Source: Cinnamomum chago (lineage: Eukaryota > Streptophyta > Magnoliopsida > Laurales > Lauraceae). Taken from it: DNA of 64,000 nt. Shown here one piece after another: positions 32,937 through 43,875 of this stretch; position 1 is the first letter of the stretch, and the number at the start of each line of letters is the position of its first letter. The notes below the pieces were generated by a model that made no database searches, had not been told where the DNA came from, and saw only the letters and a list, made by a program, of their open reading frames with translations. The stretch covers positions 44,899,001 to 44,963,000 of the forward strand of contig CP142451.1 of the NCBI GenBank assembly GCA_038049695.1, read 5' to 3'. A program made the translations under genes and the position numbers.

Positions 32937-35809
32937 TGTTAGACCCCGACCCAGACCAATTCGATTAGTGTGCGGTTAGTATGTGTTTAGTACTAAGTGG
33001 GTGTAGTGTTGGTGAGTTAGAAATGATTAGTTAGTCTTGGTCATAGCTTGGGAATTTTGAGAACGTTTAGTATTAGTCAGACACACTCAGGAAGGCCTGA
33101 GTGCACGTGTAAGCTTGGAAAGTCGTGTCGTGTTCCGTGTGAGTGTGGTTTTGATTTCATTTGAATGATCTTTTTATGTGTTACAACTTTCGTTTTAAGC
33201 CCATTCATGTTTGAAGCCCAAAAACCCATGTTTTGGCCCAAAGAGGGTAAAATTGTCTTTCTTGCATAAATCTGGACACAATTTTCGAGATCTCAAAACC
33301 ATGGCAAAAATATACTTTTTGGAAAGTAGATATTTCGACGATCGTTTTATCCTTCTTTGTCGAAGTCATCCGAGGCCCACAAGATCATGTTCTGGCCATT
33401 TCAAAGTCAAGTCAGTTGGGCCCCACTTGCTAATGCCTTAAGTAACTCATCTCTTTCCCCTCTTTGCTCTTTTCATTTTAAAACCCAAATCTCTGCAATT
33501 TCTTGACCTAGGGCAAGGAAGAGCTTCTTTTCTCTCCATCTTCCCCATCTTGTTTGATCTAGCTAGAGAGCTCCAAAGAAGATTCTAAGACTACCATTTT
33601 CTTCATCTCCTTGCAAGCTTCCTATTGATACAAGTTTCTTGAGTTTTCAAGTTGGTCAAGAGCTCCATTTCTTTCCCTCCCTCTTGCTTGGCCATTTCTA
33701 GGTAAGGGTTTCCACTCCTACTCTCCATTGAGTCATTTTGGTTCCTTGAGAGTATGTTTTTCATGTTTTCAAACCCTATTTGGAAAATGGGTTCCTTGTT
33801 TCCATTTTGAGTGAGTTTTGTGTGTTTTCTTGGTTTTTCTTATAGTGTGGGATTAGCTTGAGGAAGTGCTTGAAGAAGAGTATTGTTAGCTTTGGTCAAG
33901 GCAAGTAATCTCTATAGGACCATTGTGCATGTATATTTTAAGCTACATTGTTGTTTTCGGAAATTTTGCATATGAAAATGTTTATAAGCTTCATGATCAT
34001 GTTTTCCTTGGATTGGATGTTTGGGATTGTGAGAAATGTGTATTTTATCCCTTGGAGAGCATGGAGGCTCAGGGAGTGCAGGTGGAATGAAAAACAAGAA
34101 GAAGAGAAGAAGGAAATGTGGAAAATCTGCACTGAACTGTACTTCCCGTGCAGTTTCGATCAGCTGGCGGCTAGCCGTAATTCCCATTTCGGCTAACCGC
34201 GAGCCAACCGAAATCAGCGGTTCCTTTTCCAGTAGCTGACTTTTGCTTCAGGGTCCTGCGGTCAGCCCTGCGGTTAGCTCACGGCTAGCCGCCAGTTCCC
34301 TTGCGGCTAACCGTAAGCCAACCGAAATTATTACGGTTCCTTTTCCAGAGAGCAACATCAGACCTGGGTTTTCAGCGGTCAGCCCTACGGCCAGCTTACG
34401 GTTAGCCGCCAGTTTCTATTTCGGCTAGCCGCCAGCTGACCGCAAGCTGACCGAAATTGACCAATTCCTAGTTTTGAAGAAGTTTTGCAAGAGTGAAAAC
34501 TAGAACATGTTAAGTGACCTTTAGCTTGATATTGTGTACTCGAAACTCGAGATGTCTTGAACTTCCGGGACACCAACTCTATTCCAAATTCCAACATTTG
34601 GGCTTCGAATACACAAAGATCAATCAAGGGTCCTCACATGTGCTTGATAGGCTTTGTGTTCGTACCTTAGTTTGATATAATGAATATCATCGTGTACTCG
34701 TTTTGAAGTTTAGTACAAGCTAGTTTTGAAAATGTGTTCCAAGAAAAAGGGGATCACTTCCTAAGCGTGTTATGCATATTAATTATGCCCGTGCTAGTCG
34801 TGTTCATCGTGTTTCTATAAGTGATTTCCCCCTTTTTCTTATCTCGACGTGTTTAGACCGTGTTTCGCGTGTTTTGTGCATTCATGAATTAAGTAAACAC
34901 CACTGAGCTTAGACTGCCCTTTTAGTCTGATCCACTGCCTGGGGGTCTTTAAACATGTGGACTGTCTGCAGACTGGTCGTGTATTTATTACACATCGTGA
35001 GTGTCCGGTTCCACAGCCGGAATTCCCGTCTTTGTGGGAAATCGTGTCGTGCTTATATTATGTATATCGTGCTTGTCGTGCGTGCTTGCTCTTTTCATTA
35101 TATAAATGATAGAGAAAGGATGGGCTCTTTGCGGATTGTAACTATTCATGATATATTATGTACTCATGCTAGTTTGTTTTGTATCTCAGCTTTGATAGTA
35201 CTTCATACCAAAGATTTGCTTACATGTTTTCTCTAAGTGCTATTGTTCATGTTCGTGCCTACATTGATTACCTGCCAAACCGTCGTGTTTGACCCTTGTT
35301 TATTGGTGCCCAGGTGCAGGAGACGTTGCCTTTGAGGAGGAGCGTCAGGAGGAGGCTTGTGAGCCAACTCCCGTGAGAGAGTGGCAGCCCGACGATGTCA
35401 TTTAGATGTCGGTCTGGTTCTCGAGTTTCGTCACCTTTAGTCTTGGGGTTTCTTTTAGCTATTTTGAGATTGTATTGACCTTTATTGGTCTCTTATGGGT
35501 TGTACTAAACTTAACTTGTTTTTGTATTAGTTCTATAACTTGAATATTAATGGGAATGCTTGATAGCTTCTTTCTATGATACCATGCCTTGTGAACATTT
35601 GTTATGGCACCCAAATGTTTTGTTGGGCTCATCTTGATGTGTTTTGCTACACGCTTCCGCATACTTGTACGTGTGAGCCAGATTCCGCGTGTCTTTGGGA
35701 ATCCTCACCGCGGGAACCTGTGGGAAGACAATGATCAAATAATGAACCATTGAGCATAAACATCATCACCAACGTCGCGGGCCCGGGGATCCGTTCTGGG
35801 GTCGCGACA
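32937..35809 (+). repeat. 5' LTR of the Tekay-like element
   Basis: TGTTAGACCCCGACCC to GGGGTCGCGACA. The same length as the 3' LTR (39080-41952), with about 20 differences by eye. It contains T/C-rich leader sequence (33480-33700), a CTAGGTAAG splice-donor-like site (33709-33716) and a GCTAGC minisatellite at 34155-34460. Confidence 0.95.
34155..34460 (+). repeat. CGGCTAGCCG/GGTTAGCCGCC minisatellite in the Tekay-like LTR
   Basis: Three roughly 100-bp units, each with pairs of CGGCTAGCCG, CGGCTAACCG or CGGTTAGCCG motifs joined by CCAACCGAAATT and GGTTCCTTTTCCAG. The same array is at 40298-40603 in the 3' LTR. Clear relatives occur at 47222-47540 in another LTR family. Confidence 0.88.
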
Positions 35810-35813
35810 GGAC

Positions 35814-35825
35814 TGGTATCAGAGC
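35814..35825 (+). other. Primer-binding site of the Tekay-like element
   Basis: TGGTATCAGAGC, complementary to the 3' end of initiator Met tRNA, four bases after the 5' LTR. Confidence 0.92.
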
Positions 35826-35945
35826 GAGACATGTTTCAGGCAATTAAAAGAAACTAGAAAGGTCTTAGGAACGTGGCGAGGATTCGTGAGTTCGATAGAT
35901 TCGTTAGTATAGGACCTTAGAAACCCTTATGCCATGATTATTGTG

Positions 35946-35966
35946 TACTAACACCTTGTTTTACAG
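35946..35966 (+). promoter_or_regulatory. Putative splice branch point and acceptor before the pol ORF
   Basis: TACTAAC (35946-35952), a T-rich stretch and TTTTACAG ending at 35966 precede the ATG at 35971. This matches the consensus branch point, polypyrimidine tract and 3' splice site. A donor-like AG/GTAAG lies in the 5' LTR at 33710-33716. Splicing is inferred only. Confidence 0.5.
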
Positions 35967-35970
35967 TATC

Positions 35971-38900
35971 ATGCCACCGTGGATTGTTTTAGAAAACCAT
36001 AACATTCAGAGACAGGGGAATAAGAGGAAAACTCAGGCAGGGTTTATTTCAGTTTTGAAGGCAAGCAGATTAGTGCAGAGTGGGTGCCAAGCATTTATTG
36101 CGTTTATCACGGAGGATAAACAGTCCCAAGGGGTGGAGGATATCCCCATTGTGTGTGAATTTTCGGACGTTTTTCCAGAAGAAATCCCGGGTTTACCACC
36201 AATTAGGGAAGTTGAGTTCACAATTGAGCTTCTTCCAGGGACAGCTCCGATCTCGATTGCACCATACAGGATGGCTCCAGCAGAAATGGGTGAGCTAAAG
36301 CTCCAATTGCAAGATTTGTTGAGCAAAGGTTTCATTAGGCCAAGTGTTTCACCGTGGGGAGCACCGGTGTTGTTTGTGAAGAAGAAGGATGGAAGCTTGA
36401 GAATGTGCATTGACTACAGGAAGTTGAACCATGTGACAGTGAAGAACAAGTACCCTTTGCCAAGGATAGACGAATTGTTTGACCAATTGCAAGGAGCGGC
36501 CTATTTTTCCAAGATAGACTTGAGGTCAGGGTACCACCAGTTGAGAGTTAGAGACTCAGATGTTCAGAAGACAGCCTTTAGAACAAGATATGGGCACTAT
36601 GAGTTCTTAGTGATGCCCTTTGGTTTGACAAATGCACCAGCAGTCTTTATGGCTTTGATGAACAAGGTCTTTGCACCCTATTTGGATCACTCTACGGTAG
36701 TGTTTATTGATGACGTCCTGGTATATTCCAAGAGTAAGAAGGAGCATGAAGAACATTTGAGGACAGCGTTGCAGCTCTTGAGGGACAACCAGTTATATGC
36801 GAAACTCAGTAAGTGCGAATTCTGGTTAGACCAAGTTGCTTTTCTAGGCCACATCATTTCCAGAGAAGGTTTAGCAGTTGATCCAGCGAAGATAGAGGCA
36901 GTTGTTAGTTGGGTGAGGCCAAGCAGTGTGACAGAGATTAGAAGCTTTTTGGGGTTAGCAGGCTACTACAGAAGATTTGTCCAAGGTTTTTCGTCCATTG
37001 CAGCCCCGTTGACAAAATTGACTAGGAAGAATGTCCCTTTTGTTTGGACCGATCAGTGTGAAACAAGTTTTCAAGAGTTGAAAGGGAGGTTAACCACAAC
37101 CCCAATCCTTACATTACCATTGGGCAACGGTGGATTTATTGTTTATACAGACGCTTCGAATGTGGGACTGGGTTGTGTATTGATGCAAGATGGCAAGGTG
37201 ATTGCTTATGGCTCGAGGCAGCTGAAGGACCATGAGAAGAATTATGCGACTCACGACTTGGAGTTGGCAGCAGTTGTTTTCGCATTGAAGATGTGGAGAC
37301 ACTATCTTTATGGAGAGAAATTTGAGGTCCATTCAGATCACAGAAGTCTACAATATTTGTTCTCTCAGAAGGATTTGAACATGAGGCAGAGGAGGTGGAT
37401 GGAATATATCAAAGATTATGACTTTCCAATCAAGTATCATCCAGGCAAAGTGAATGTGGTAGCAGACGCCTTGAGCAGGAAATCAGTGGTTATGGCTAAT
37501 TTGAGAGGAATGGGTGTCTTACAGCAGTTTGAAGAGTTGGGTGTAGAAGTGCAAACCCTCAGATTGGGTGCGATGTTAGCGAACATGACAATTTCAGAAC
37601 CTACCTTCATCCAGAAGATCAAGGAAAATCAGTTGCGAGACCCAGACTTGGCTAAGATAGTGGAAGTTATTGCAGAACGTCCAGACTTCAAGATGGTGAA
37701 TGGGATATTGTATTTCCGTGACCGGTTGTGTGTGCCAAATGTGGATGATTTGAAGAATGAGATAATGAATGAGGCTCACAGCACGAGATATTCTATGCAT
37801 CCGGGTAGCACGAAGATGTACCACAATTTGAAGAATCGGTTTTGGTGGAACAACATGAAGAGAGAGATAGCAGCTTTTGTGTCTCGTTGTCTAACTTGTC
37901 AGTTGATCAAGGCAGAACATCAGAAGCCTCCAGGTTTGTTACAGCCTTTGGAGATTCCGGAGTGGAAATGGGAGCACATTACCATGGATTTCGTTTCCGG
38001 TTTGCCTAATACTAAGAAGGGAAATAATGCAATTTGGATCATTGTAGATCGTCTGACAAAGTCTGCTCACTTCATTCCGATGAAGACAGGGAACATGATG
38101 CACATGGCACCACTTGCGAAGTTATTTGTTGATGAGATTGTTAGTAAGCATGGTCAACCCGTCTCCATTACTTCAGATAGAGACAGTAGATTTGTTTCAA
38201 AGTTTTGGAAAACTCTTCATGAGTCGATGGGTACCAAGCTCCAGTTCAGCACAGCTTATCATCCTCAGACCGATGGTCAGTCGGAAAGGACGATACAGAC
38301 TCTCGAAGATATGTTGCGTGCTTGTGTATTGGATTTCAAGATTCAGTGGGATGAGTGCTTACCTCTTTGCGAATTTGCTTATAACAATAGTTACCACTCT
38401 AGCATCGGTATGGCACCATTTGAGGCACTTTATGGTAGAAGATGCAGAACTCCGGTTTGCTGGGAAGAAGTCGGTGAACGTAGTTTTCATGGACCGACGA
38501 TAGTTGGAGAGACAAGTGACAAGGTCAAGCTGATTCAGGAAAGGTTGAAAATCGCCCGAAGTAGGCAGAAGAGTTATGCAGATACTCGTCGGAGAGAATT
38601 ACAGTTTCAGGTGGGTGACAAGGTGTTTTTGAAAGTCTCACCAACCAGAGGAACTTTGAGGTTCGGACAGAAGGGCAAGTTGTCTAGAAGGTTTATTGGT
38701 CCGTATGAGATTTTGAGCAAGATTGGAGATGTTGCTTATAGGCTTGCGTTACCGCCGGAATTCTCCGGGGTACACAATGTTTTTCACGTTTCTATGTTCA
38801 AGAAGTATGTCTCTAGTCCTGCACACATTCTACAACATGAGCCTTTAGAGATTCGGGAAGATGCCTCGTATGTGGAAAGACCGATCAAGATCATTGACAC

Positions 38901-39042
38901 CAAAGAGCAAGAATTGAGAAACCGGACTATTCATTGGGTCAAGGTACTTTGGGAAAATCACGAGCCAGAGGAAGCCACCTGGGAATTGAGAGAGCAAGTG
39001 CAAAGGAAGTATCCACAGCTTTTACCCGAGGTAATTGTTTGA
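35971..39042 (+). CDS. pol: Tekay-like Gag-start/Pol fusion: RT, RNase H, integrase, chromodomain-like tail
   Basis: Open frame of 1023 codons from ATG 35971; an in-frame TTG at 35941 is an unlikely start. About 24 residues at the N-terminus (MPPWIVLEN...) look like a Gag start joined to the end of the protease/linker ([14 protein letters not shown]). RT follows with FIDD at residues 245-248. RNase H has YTDAS with Asp394. Integrase has zinc ligands including His603, Cys640 and Cys643, and the triad Asp673, Asp736, Glu772 with exactly 35 residues between the last two. The C-terminus ([13 protein letters not shown]...EEATWE) resembles the degenerate chromodomain of Tekay chromoviruses. No stops interrupt it. 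Gag and the protease active site are missing, so particles would have to come from a relative. Confidence 0.92.
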   Translation: MPPWIVLENHNIQRQGNKRKTQAGFISVLKASRLVQSGCQAFIAFITEDKQSQGVEDIPIVCEFSDVFPEEIPGLPPIREVEFTIELLPGTAPISIAPYRMAPAEMGELKLQLQDLLSKGFIRPSVSPWGAPVLFVKKKDGSLRMCIDYRKLNHVTVKNKYPLPRIDELFDQLQGAAYFSKIDLRSGYHQLRVRDSDVQKTAFRTRYGHYEFLVMPFGLTNAPAVFMALMNKVFAPYLDHSTVVFIDDVLVYSKSKKEHEEHLRTALQLLRDNQLYAKLSKCEFWLDQVAFLGHIISREGLAVDPAKIEAVVSWVRPSSVTEIRSFLGLAGYYRRFVQGFSSIAAPLTKLTRKNVPFVWTDQCETSFQELKGRLTTTPILTLPLGNGGFIVYTDASNVGLGCVLMQDGKVIAYGSRQLKDHEKNYATHDLELAAVVFALKMWRHYLYGEKFEVHSDHRSLQYLFSQKDLNMRQRRWMEYIKDYDFPIKYHPGKVNVVADALSRKSVVMANLRGMGVLQQFEELGVEVQTLRLGAMLANMTISEPTFIQKIKENQLRDPDLAKIVEVIAERPDFKMVNGILYFRDRLCVPNVDDLKNEIMNEAHSTRYSMHPGSTKMYHNLKNRFWWNNMKREIAAFVSRCLTCQLIKAEHQKPPGLLQPLEIPEWKWEHITMDFVSGLPNTKKGNNAIWIIVDRLTKSAHFIPMKTGNMMHMAPLAKLFVDEIVSKHGQPVSITSDRDSRFVSKFWKTLHESMGTKLQFSTAYHPQTDGQSERTIQTLEDMLRACVLDFKIQWDECLPLCEFAYNNSYHSSIGMAPFEALYGRRCRTPVCWEEVGERSFHGPTIVGETSDKVKLIQERLKIARSRQKSYADTRRRELQFQVGDKVFLKVSPTRGTLRFGQKGKLSRRFIGPYEILSKIGDVAYRLALPPEFSGVHNVFHVSMFKKYVSSPAHILQHEPLEIREDASYVERPIKIIDTKEQELRNRTIHWVKVLWENHEPEEATWELREQVQRKYPQLLPEVIV

Positions 39043-39066
39043 TTTATTTGGTGGACCAAATATCCT

Positions 39067-39079
39067 AAGGGGTGGAGGA
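39067..39079 (+). other. Polypurine tract of the Tekay-like element
   Basis: AAGGGGTGGAGGA sits immediately before the 3' LTR start TGTCAGACCC. Confidence 0.92.
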
Positions 39080-41952
39080 TGTCAGACCCCGACCCAGACC
39101 AATTCGATTAGTGTGCGGTTAGTATGTGTTTAGTACTAAGTGGGTGTAGTGTTGGTGAGTTAGAAATGATTAGTTAGTCTTGGTCATAGCTTGGGAATTT
39201 TGAGAACGTTTAGTATTAGTCAGACACACTCAGGAAGGCCTGAGTGCACGTGTAAGCTTGGAAAGTCGTGTCGTGTTCCGTGTGAGTGTGGTTTTGATTT
39301 CATTTGAATGATCTTTTTATGTGTTACAACTTTCGTTTTAAGCCCATTCATGTTTGAAGCCCAAAAACCCATGTTTTGGCCCAAAGAGGGTAAAATTGTC
39401 TTTCTTGCATAAATCTGGACACAATTTTCGAGATCTCAAAACCATGGTAAAAATATACTTTTTGCAAAGTAGATATTTCGACGATCGTTTTATCCTTCTT
39501 CGTCGAAGTCATCCGAGGCCCACAAGATCATGTTCTGGCCATTTCAAAGTCAAGTCAGTTGGGCCCCACTTGCTAATGCCTTAAGTAACTCATCTATTTC
39601 CCCTCTTTGCTCTTTTCATTCTAAAACCCAAATCTCTGCAATTTCTTGACCTAGGGCAAGGAAGAGCTTCGTTTCTCTCCATCTTCCCCATCTTGTTTGA
39701 TCTAGCTAGAGAGCTCCAAAGAAGATTCTAAGACTACCATTTTCTTCATCTCCTTGCAAGCTTCCTATTGATACAAGTTTCTTGAGTTTTCAAGTTGGTC
39801 AAGAGCTCCATTTCTTTCCCTCCCTCTTGCTTGGCCATTTCTAGGTAAGGGTTTCCACTCCTACTCTCCATTGAGTCATTTTGGTTCCTTGAGAGTATGT
39901 TTTTCATGTTTTCAAACCCTATTTGGAAAATGGGTTCCTTGTTTCCATTTTGAGTGAGTTTTGTGTGTTTTCTTGGTTTTTCTTATAGTGTGGGATTAGC
40001 TTGAGGAAGTGCTTGAAGAAGAGTATTGTTAGCTTTGGTCAAGGCAAGTAATCTCTATAGGACCATTGTGCATGTATATTTTAAGCTACATTGTTGTTTT
40101 CGGAAATTTTGCATATGAAAATGTTTATAAGCTTCATGATCATGTTTTCCTTGGATTGGATGTTTGGGATTGTGAGAAATGTGTATTTTATCCCTTGGAG
40201 AGCATGGAGGCTCAGGGAGTGCAGGTGGAATGAAAAACAAGAAGAAGAGAAGAAAGAAATGTGGAAAATCTGCACTGAACTGTACTTCCCGTGCAGTTTC
40301 GATCAGCTGGCGGCTAGCCGTAATTCCCATTTCGGCTAACCGCGAGCCAACCGAAATCAGCGGTTCCTTTTCCAGTAGCTGACTTTTGCTTCAGGGTCCT
40401 GCGGTCAGCCCTGCGGTTAGCTCACGGCTAGCCGCCAGTTCCCTTGCGGCTAACCGTAAGCCAACCGAAATTATTACGGTTCCTTTTCCAGAGAGCAACA
40501 TCAGACCTGGGTTTTCAGCGGTCAGCCCTACGGCCAGTTTACGGCTAGCCGCCAGTTTCTATTTCGGCTAGCCGCCAGCTGACCGCAAGCTGACCGAAAT
40601 TGACCAATTCCTAGTTTTGAAGAAGTTTTGCAAGAGTGAAAACTAGAACATGTTAAGTGACCTTTAGCTTGATATTGTGTACTCGAAACTCGAGATGTCT
40701 TGAACTTCCGGGACACCAACTCTATTCCAAATTCCAACATTTGGGCTTCGAATACACAAAGATCAATCAAGGGTCCTCACATGTGCTTGATAGGCTTTGT
40801 GTTCGTACCTTAGTTTGATATAATGAATATCATCGTGTACTCGTTTTGAAGTTTAGTACAAGCTAGTTTTGAAAATGTGTTCCAAGAAAAAGGGGATCAC
40901 TTCCTAAGCGTGTTATGCATATTAATTATGCCCGTGCTAGTCGTGTTCATCGTGTTTCTATAAGTGATTTCCCCCTTTTTCTTATCTCGACGTGTTTAGA
41001 CCGTGTTTCGCGTGTTTTGTGCATTCATGAATTAAGTAAACACCACTGAGCTTAGACTGCCCTTTCAATCTGATCCACTGCCTGGGGGTCTTTAAACATG
41101 TGGACTGTCTGCAGACTGGTCATGTATTTATTACACATCGTGCGTGTCCGGTTCCGCGGCCGGAATTCCCGTCTTTGTGGGAAATCGTGTCGTGCTTATA
41201 TTATGTATATCGTGCTTGTCGTGCGTGCTTGCTCTTTTCATTATATAAATGATAGAGAAAGGATGGGCTCTTTGTGGATTGTAACTATTCATGATATATT
41301 ATGTACTCATGCTAGTTTGTTTTGTATCTCAGCTTTGATAGTACTTCATACCAAAGATTTGCTTACATGTTTTCTCTAAGTGCTATTGTTCATGTTCGTG
41401 CCTACATTGATTACCTGCCAAACCGTCGTGTTTGACCCTTGTTTATTGGTGCCCAGGTGCAGGAGACGTTGCCTTTGAGGAGGAGCGTCAGGAGGAGGCT
41501 TGTGAGCCAACTCCCGTGAGAGAGTGGCAGCCCGACGATGTCATTTAGATGTCGGTCTGGTTCTCGAGTTTCGTCACCTTTAGTCTTGGGGTTTCTTTTA
41601 GCTATTTTGAGATTGTATTGACCTTTATTGGTCTCTTATGGGTTGTACTAAACTTAACTTGTTTTTGTATCAGTTCTATAACTTGAATATTAATGGGAAT
41701 GCTTGATAGCTTCTTTCTATGATACCATGCCTTGTGAACATTTGTTATGGCACCCAAATGTTTTGTTGGGCTCATCTTGATGTGTTTTGCTACACGCTTC
41801 CGCATACTTGTACGTGTGAGCCAGATTCCGCGTGTCTTTGGGAATCCTCACTGCGGGAACCTGTGGGAAGACAATGATCAAATAATGAACCATTGAGCAT
41901 AAACATCATCACCAACGTCGCGGGCCCGGGGATCCGTTCTGGGGTCGCGACA
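39080..41952 (+). repeat. 3' LTR of the Tekay-like element
   Basis: TGTCAGACCCCGACCC to GGGGTCGCGACA, 2873 bp, paired with 32937-35809. Small open frames within it repeat those in the 5' LTR and are not genes. Its GCTAGC minisatellite is at 40298-40603. Confidence 0.95.
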
Positions 41953-43589
41953 CAGGGTGTGGCGCCCAGGTGGAAATGGAGGATGGGCGCCCAGGGGGTG
42001 GCGCCCAAGTGGATTGTTCTATGGTTCGGGTCGGTTTTATGTTTTTGGTTGATTTGAGGTTGAACTTTTATGGTTTGATGTATTTTAAAATAAAAGTGTT
42101 TCGTTGTGTTGTTAGGATTAAATTAGGTTCTAATTAATTAGGTCTCTTTGTGATTCGGGAGGCTAGGCGCCCAGAGGGTGGTGCCAAGGTGGATAGTCTT
42201 TTAAGTTTGGAGTTGGTTCAAGTTAATTTGAAGTCGGGCTTCTGACTTCAATTTGTTTAAATTCAATGGAATTCTGAGGTGTTGATTGTGATTGAGTTCG
42301 GGTTTAGTTTCAAATGGGGTTTCCAAGTGATTGGGTAGGATAGGCGCCCAGAGGGTGGCGCCTAGGTGTCTCGGAAGGATGGGCGCCCAGGGGGTGGTGC
42401 CCAGGTGTCTGTGTTTATGGTTCGAATCGGTTTTATATTTTTTGAGTGAATTCAAGATCAAATTGATTGAGGTTTCAAGTCTTTTAAAATTGGCAGTGTT
42501 TTAATATATTGATTCGGGTCTAATTAGTTAAGTTTTAATTTCGATTGGTGGTCTCCAAGGAAATGGGGTAGGATGGGCGCCACAGGGGTGGTGCCTAAGT
42601 GGATTGATAGGCTGGGCGCCCAAGGGGTGGCGCCCAGGTGTCTGGTTTTTTTGTTTCGGCTTTGGTCTTGTGCTTTTAAGTTAATTCGAATTCGAATTGA
42701 TTCGGGTTTCAGGTTTCTTAAGTTTAAAAGTGTTTTATTATGTTAATTAGGATTAAGTTTGGGTTATGATCAATTAAAAGTTTTAATCAAGGGTTCCTTA
42801 GTGATGGGATAGGATGGGCGCCAAGAGGTTGGTTCCCAGGTGTCTCGGAAGGATGGGCGCCCAGGGGGTGGCGCCCAAGTGGACTGTTTTGGGTTTTGGT
42901 TGGTTTGTGTTTTCGAGTTAAATAGAGGTTGAGTTGATTAGGGTTTTAGTTATTTTAGGTTTAAAATGTTTTACTGTGTTGATTCGGATTAGTTTAAGGT
43001 TTTAATTAATTGGTTTAAGCTTTAACCGGGGTGTCTTAGAGAATGAAGAGGTTGGGCGCCCAGGGGGTGGCGCCCAAGTGGCTGTGGAAGGATGGGCACC
43101 CAGGGGGTGGCGCCCAAGTGACTGTGTTTTGGGTTTTAAGTGTTTGATGTTCTTAGTTGCTTTTAATCCGAATTAATTAGGCCTCTAAAGGAATTAAAGG
43201 TATTCTTAATGATCTGATGGTTTTTAAATTAATTAATCATGATGTTCTAATTAATCTTAGGGTTTATCCTACTTAGGCGCTAAATTTTATAACCTAGACT
43301 ATCTAACTATTATTTTTGGGTTTTCTGGATATCTTTTAATTTGTTTTTGGTTTCCTCTCTAAGTTACTAAAGAATAAGGAAAGAGAAGAAGTGATTTTAT
43401 GTTTTATGATTTTTTTTGGGTTTCTTGTATGACTCTACGATTCGAATGATATGTTGTGAAGTGTGACAAAGATGGTAATTCGGAGTTCAGAACACATCAA
43501 ACATCCAAACATATCACTATCAAACAGTCTCTAAGTAAAACTAAATGCAGAAGATTGGAAGTTGTGCACGAAGGTGGAAAAAATCCACT

Positions 43590-43875
43590 TGGGCGCCCAG
43601 GGGGTGGCGCCTATCCTGCTCAGTCAGGGTTTTCAATGGGTCAAAATGAATGCACAAAAAGTCTTAATATTTTCAACACAACTTCCGATATTCAGTGACT
43701 GATGCGAATTCCTAATGCGAACTACTAATGATGCAACTAGCAAATCTACGAGAAAACGATGCAACGGGCGAAGGTTTAGACCCCGAACCCAGTCTCAGAA
43801 GGGTAGGCGCCGAGGGGGTGGCGCCCAGCCTGTCCGGGAGAGGGTAGGTGCCCAGGGGGTGGCGCCCAGCCTTTC
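43590..43875. repeat. GGCGCC units differing in number from the paired LTR
   Basis: One GGGCGCCCAGGGGGTGGCGCC block at about 43590-43612 is absent from the matching place near 18270. The tandem trio at 18460-18570 is only a pair here (43800-43875). Confidence 0.85.

Larger units (their letters stand above)
32932..41957 (+). mobile_element. Tekay-like Ty3/gypsy chromovirus, gag-deleted, with TSD CAGGG
   Basis: The element proper is 32937-41952, with two 2873-bp LTRs and exact CAGGG duplications at 32932-32936 and 41953-41957. The uninterrupted Ogre-like LTR at about 16625 shows the empty site. The interior is only 3.27 kb: PBS, one long pol ORF and a purine tract. Full-size relatives have several kb more, because gag and most of protease are missing here. 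The LTRs differ at about 20 positions by eye, so insertion is recent. Tekay is inferred from long LTRs, the pol type and the C-terminal chromodomain-like segment. Confidence 0.93.

Noticed and set aside
33912..34187. Open frames in the Tekay-like LTR, repeated at 40055-40330
   Set aside because: They duplicate only because the LTRs duplicate; composition is low complexity and no domain is seen.
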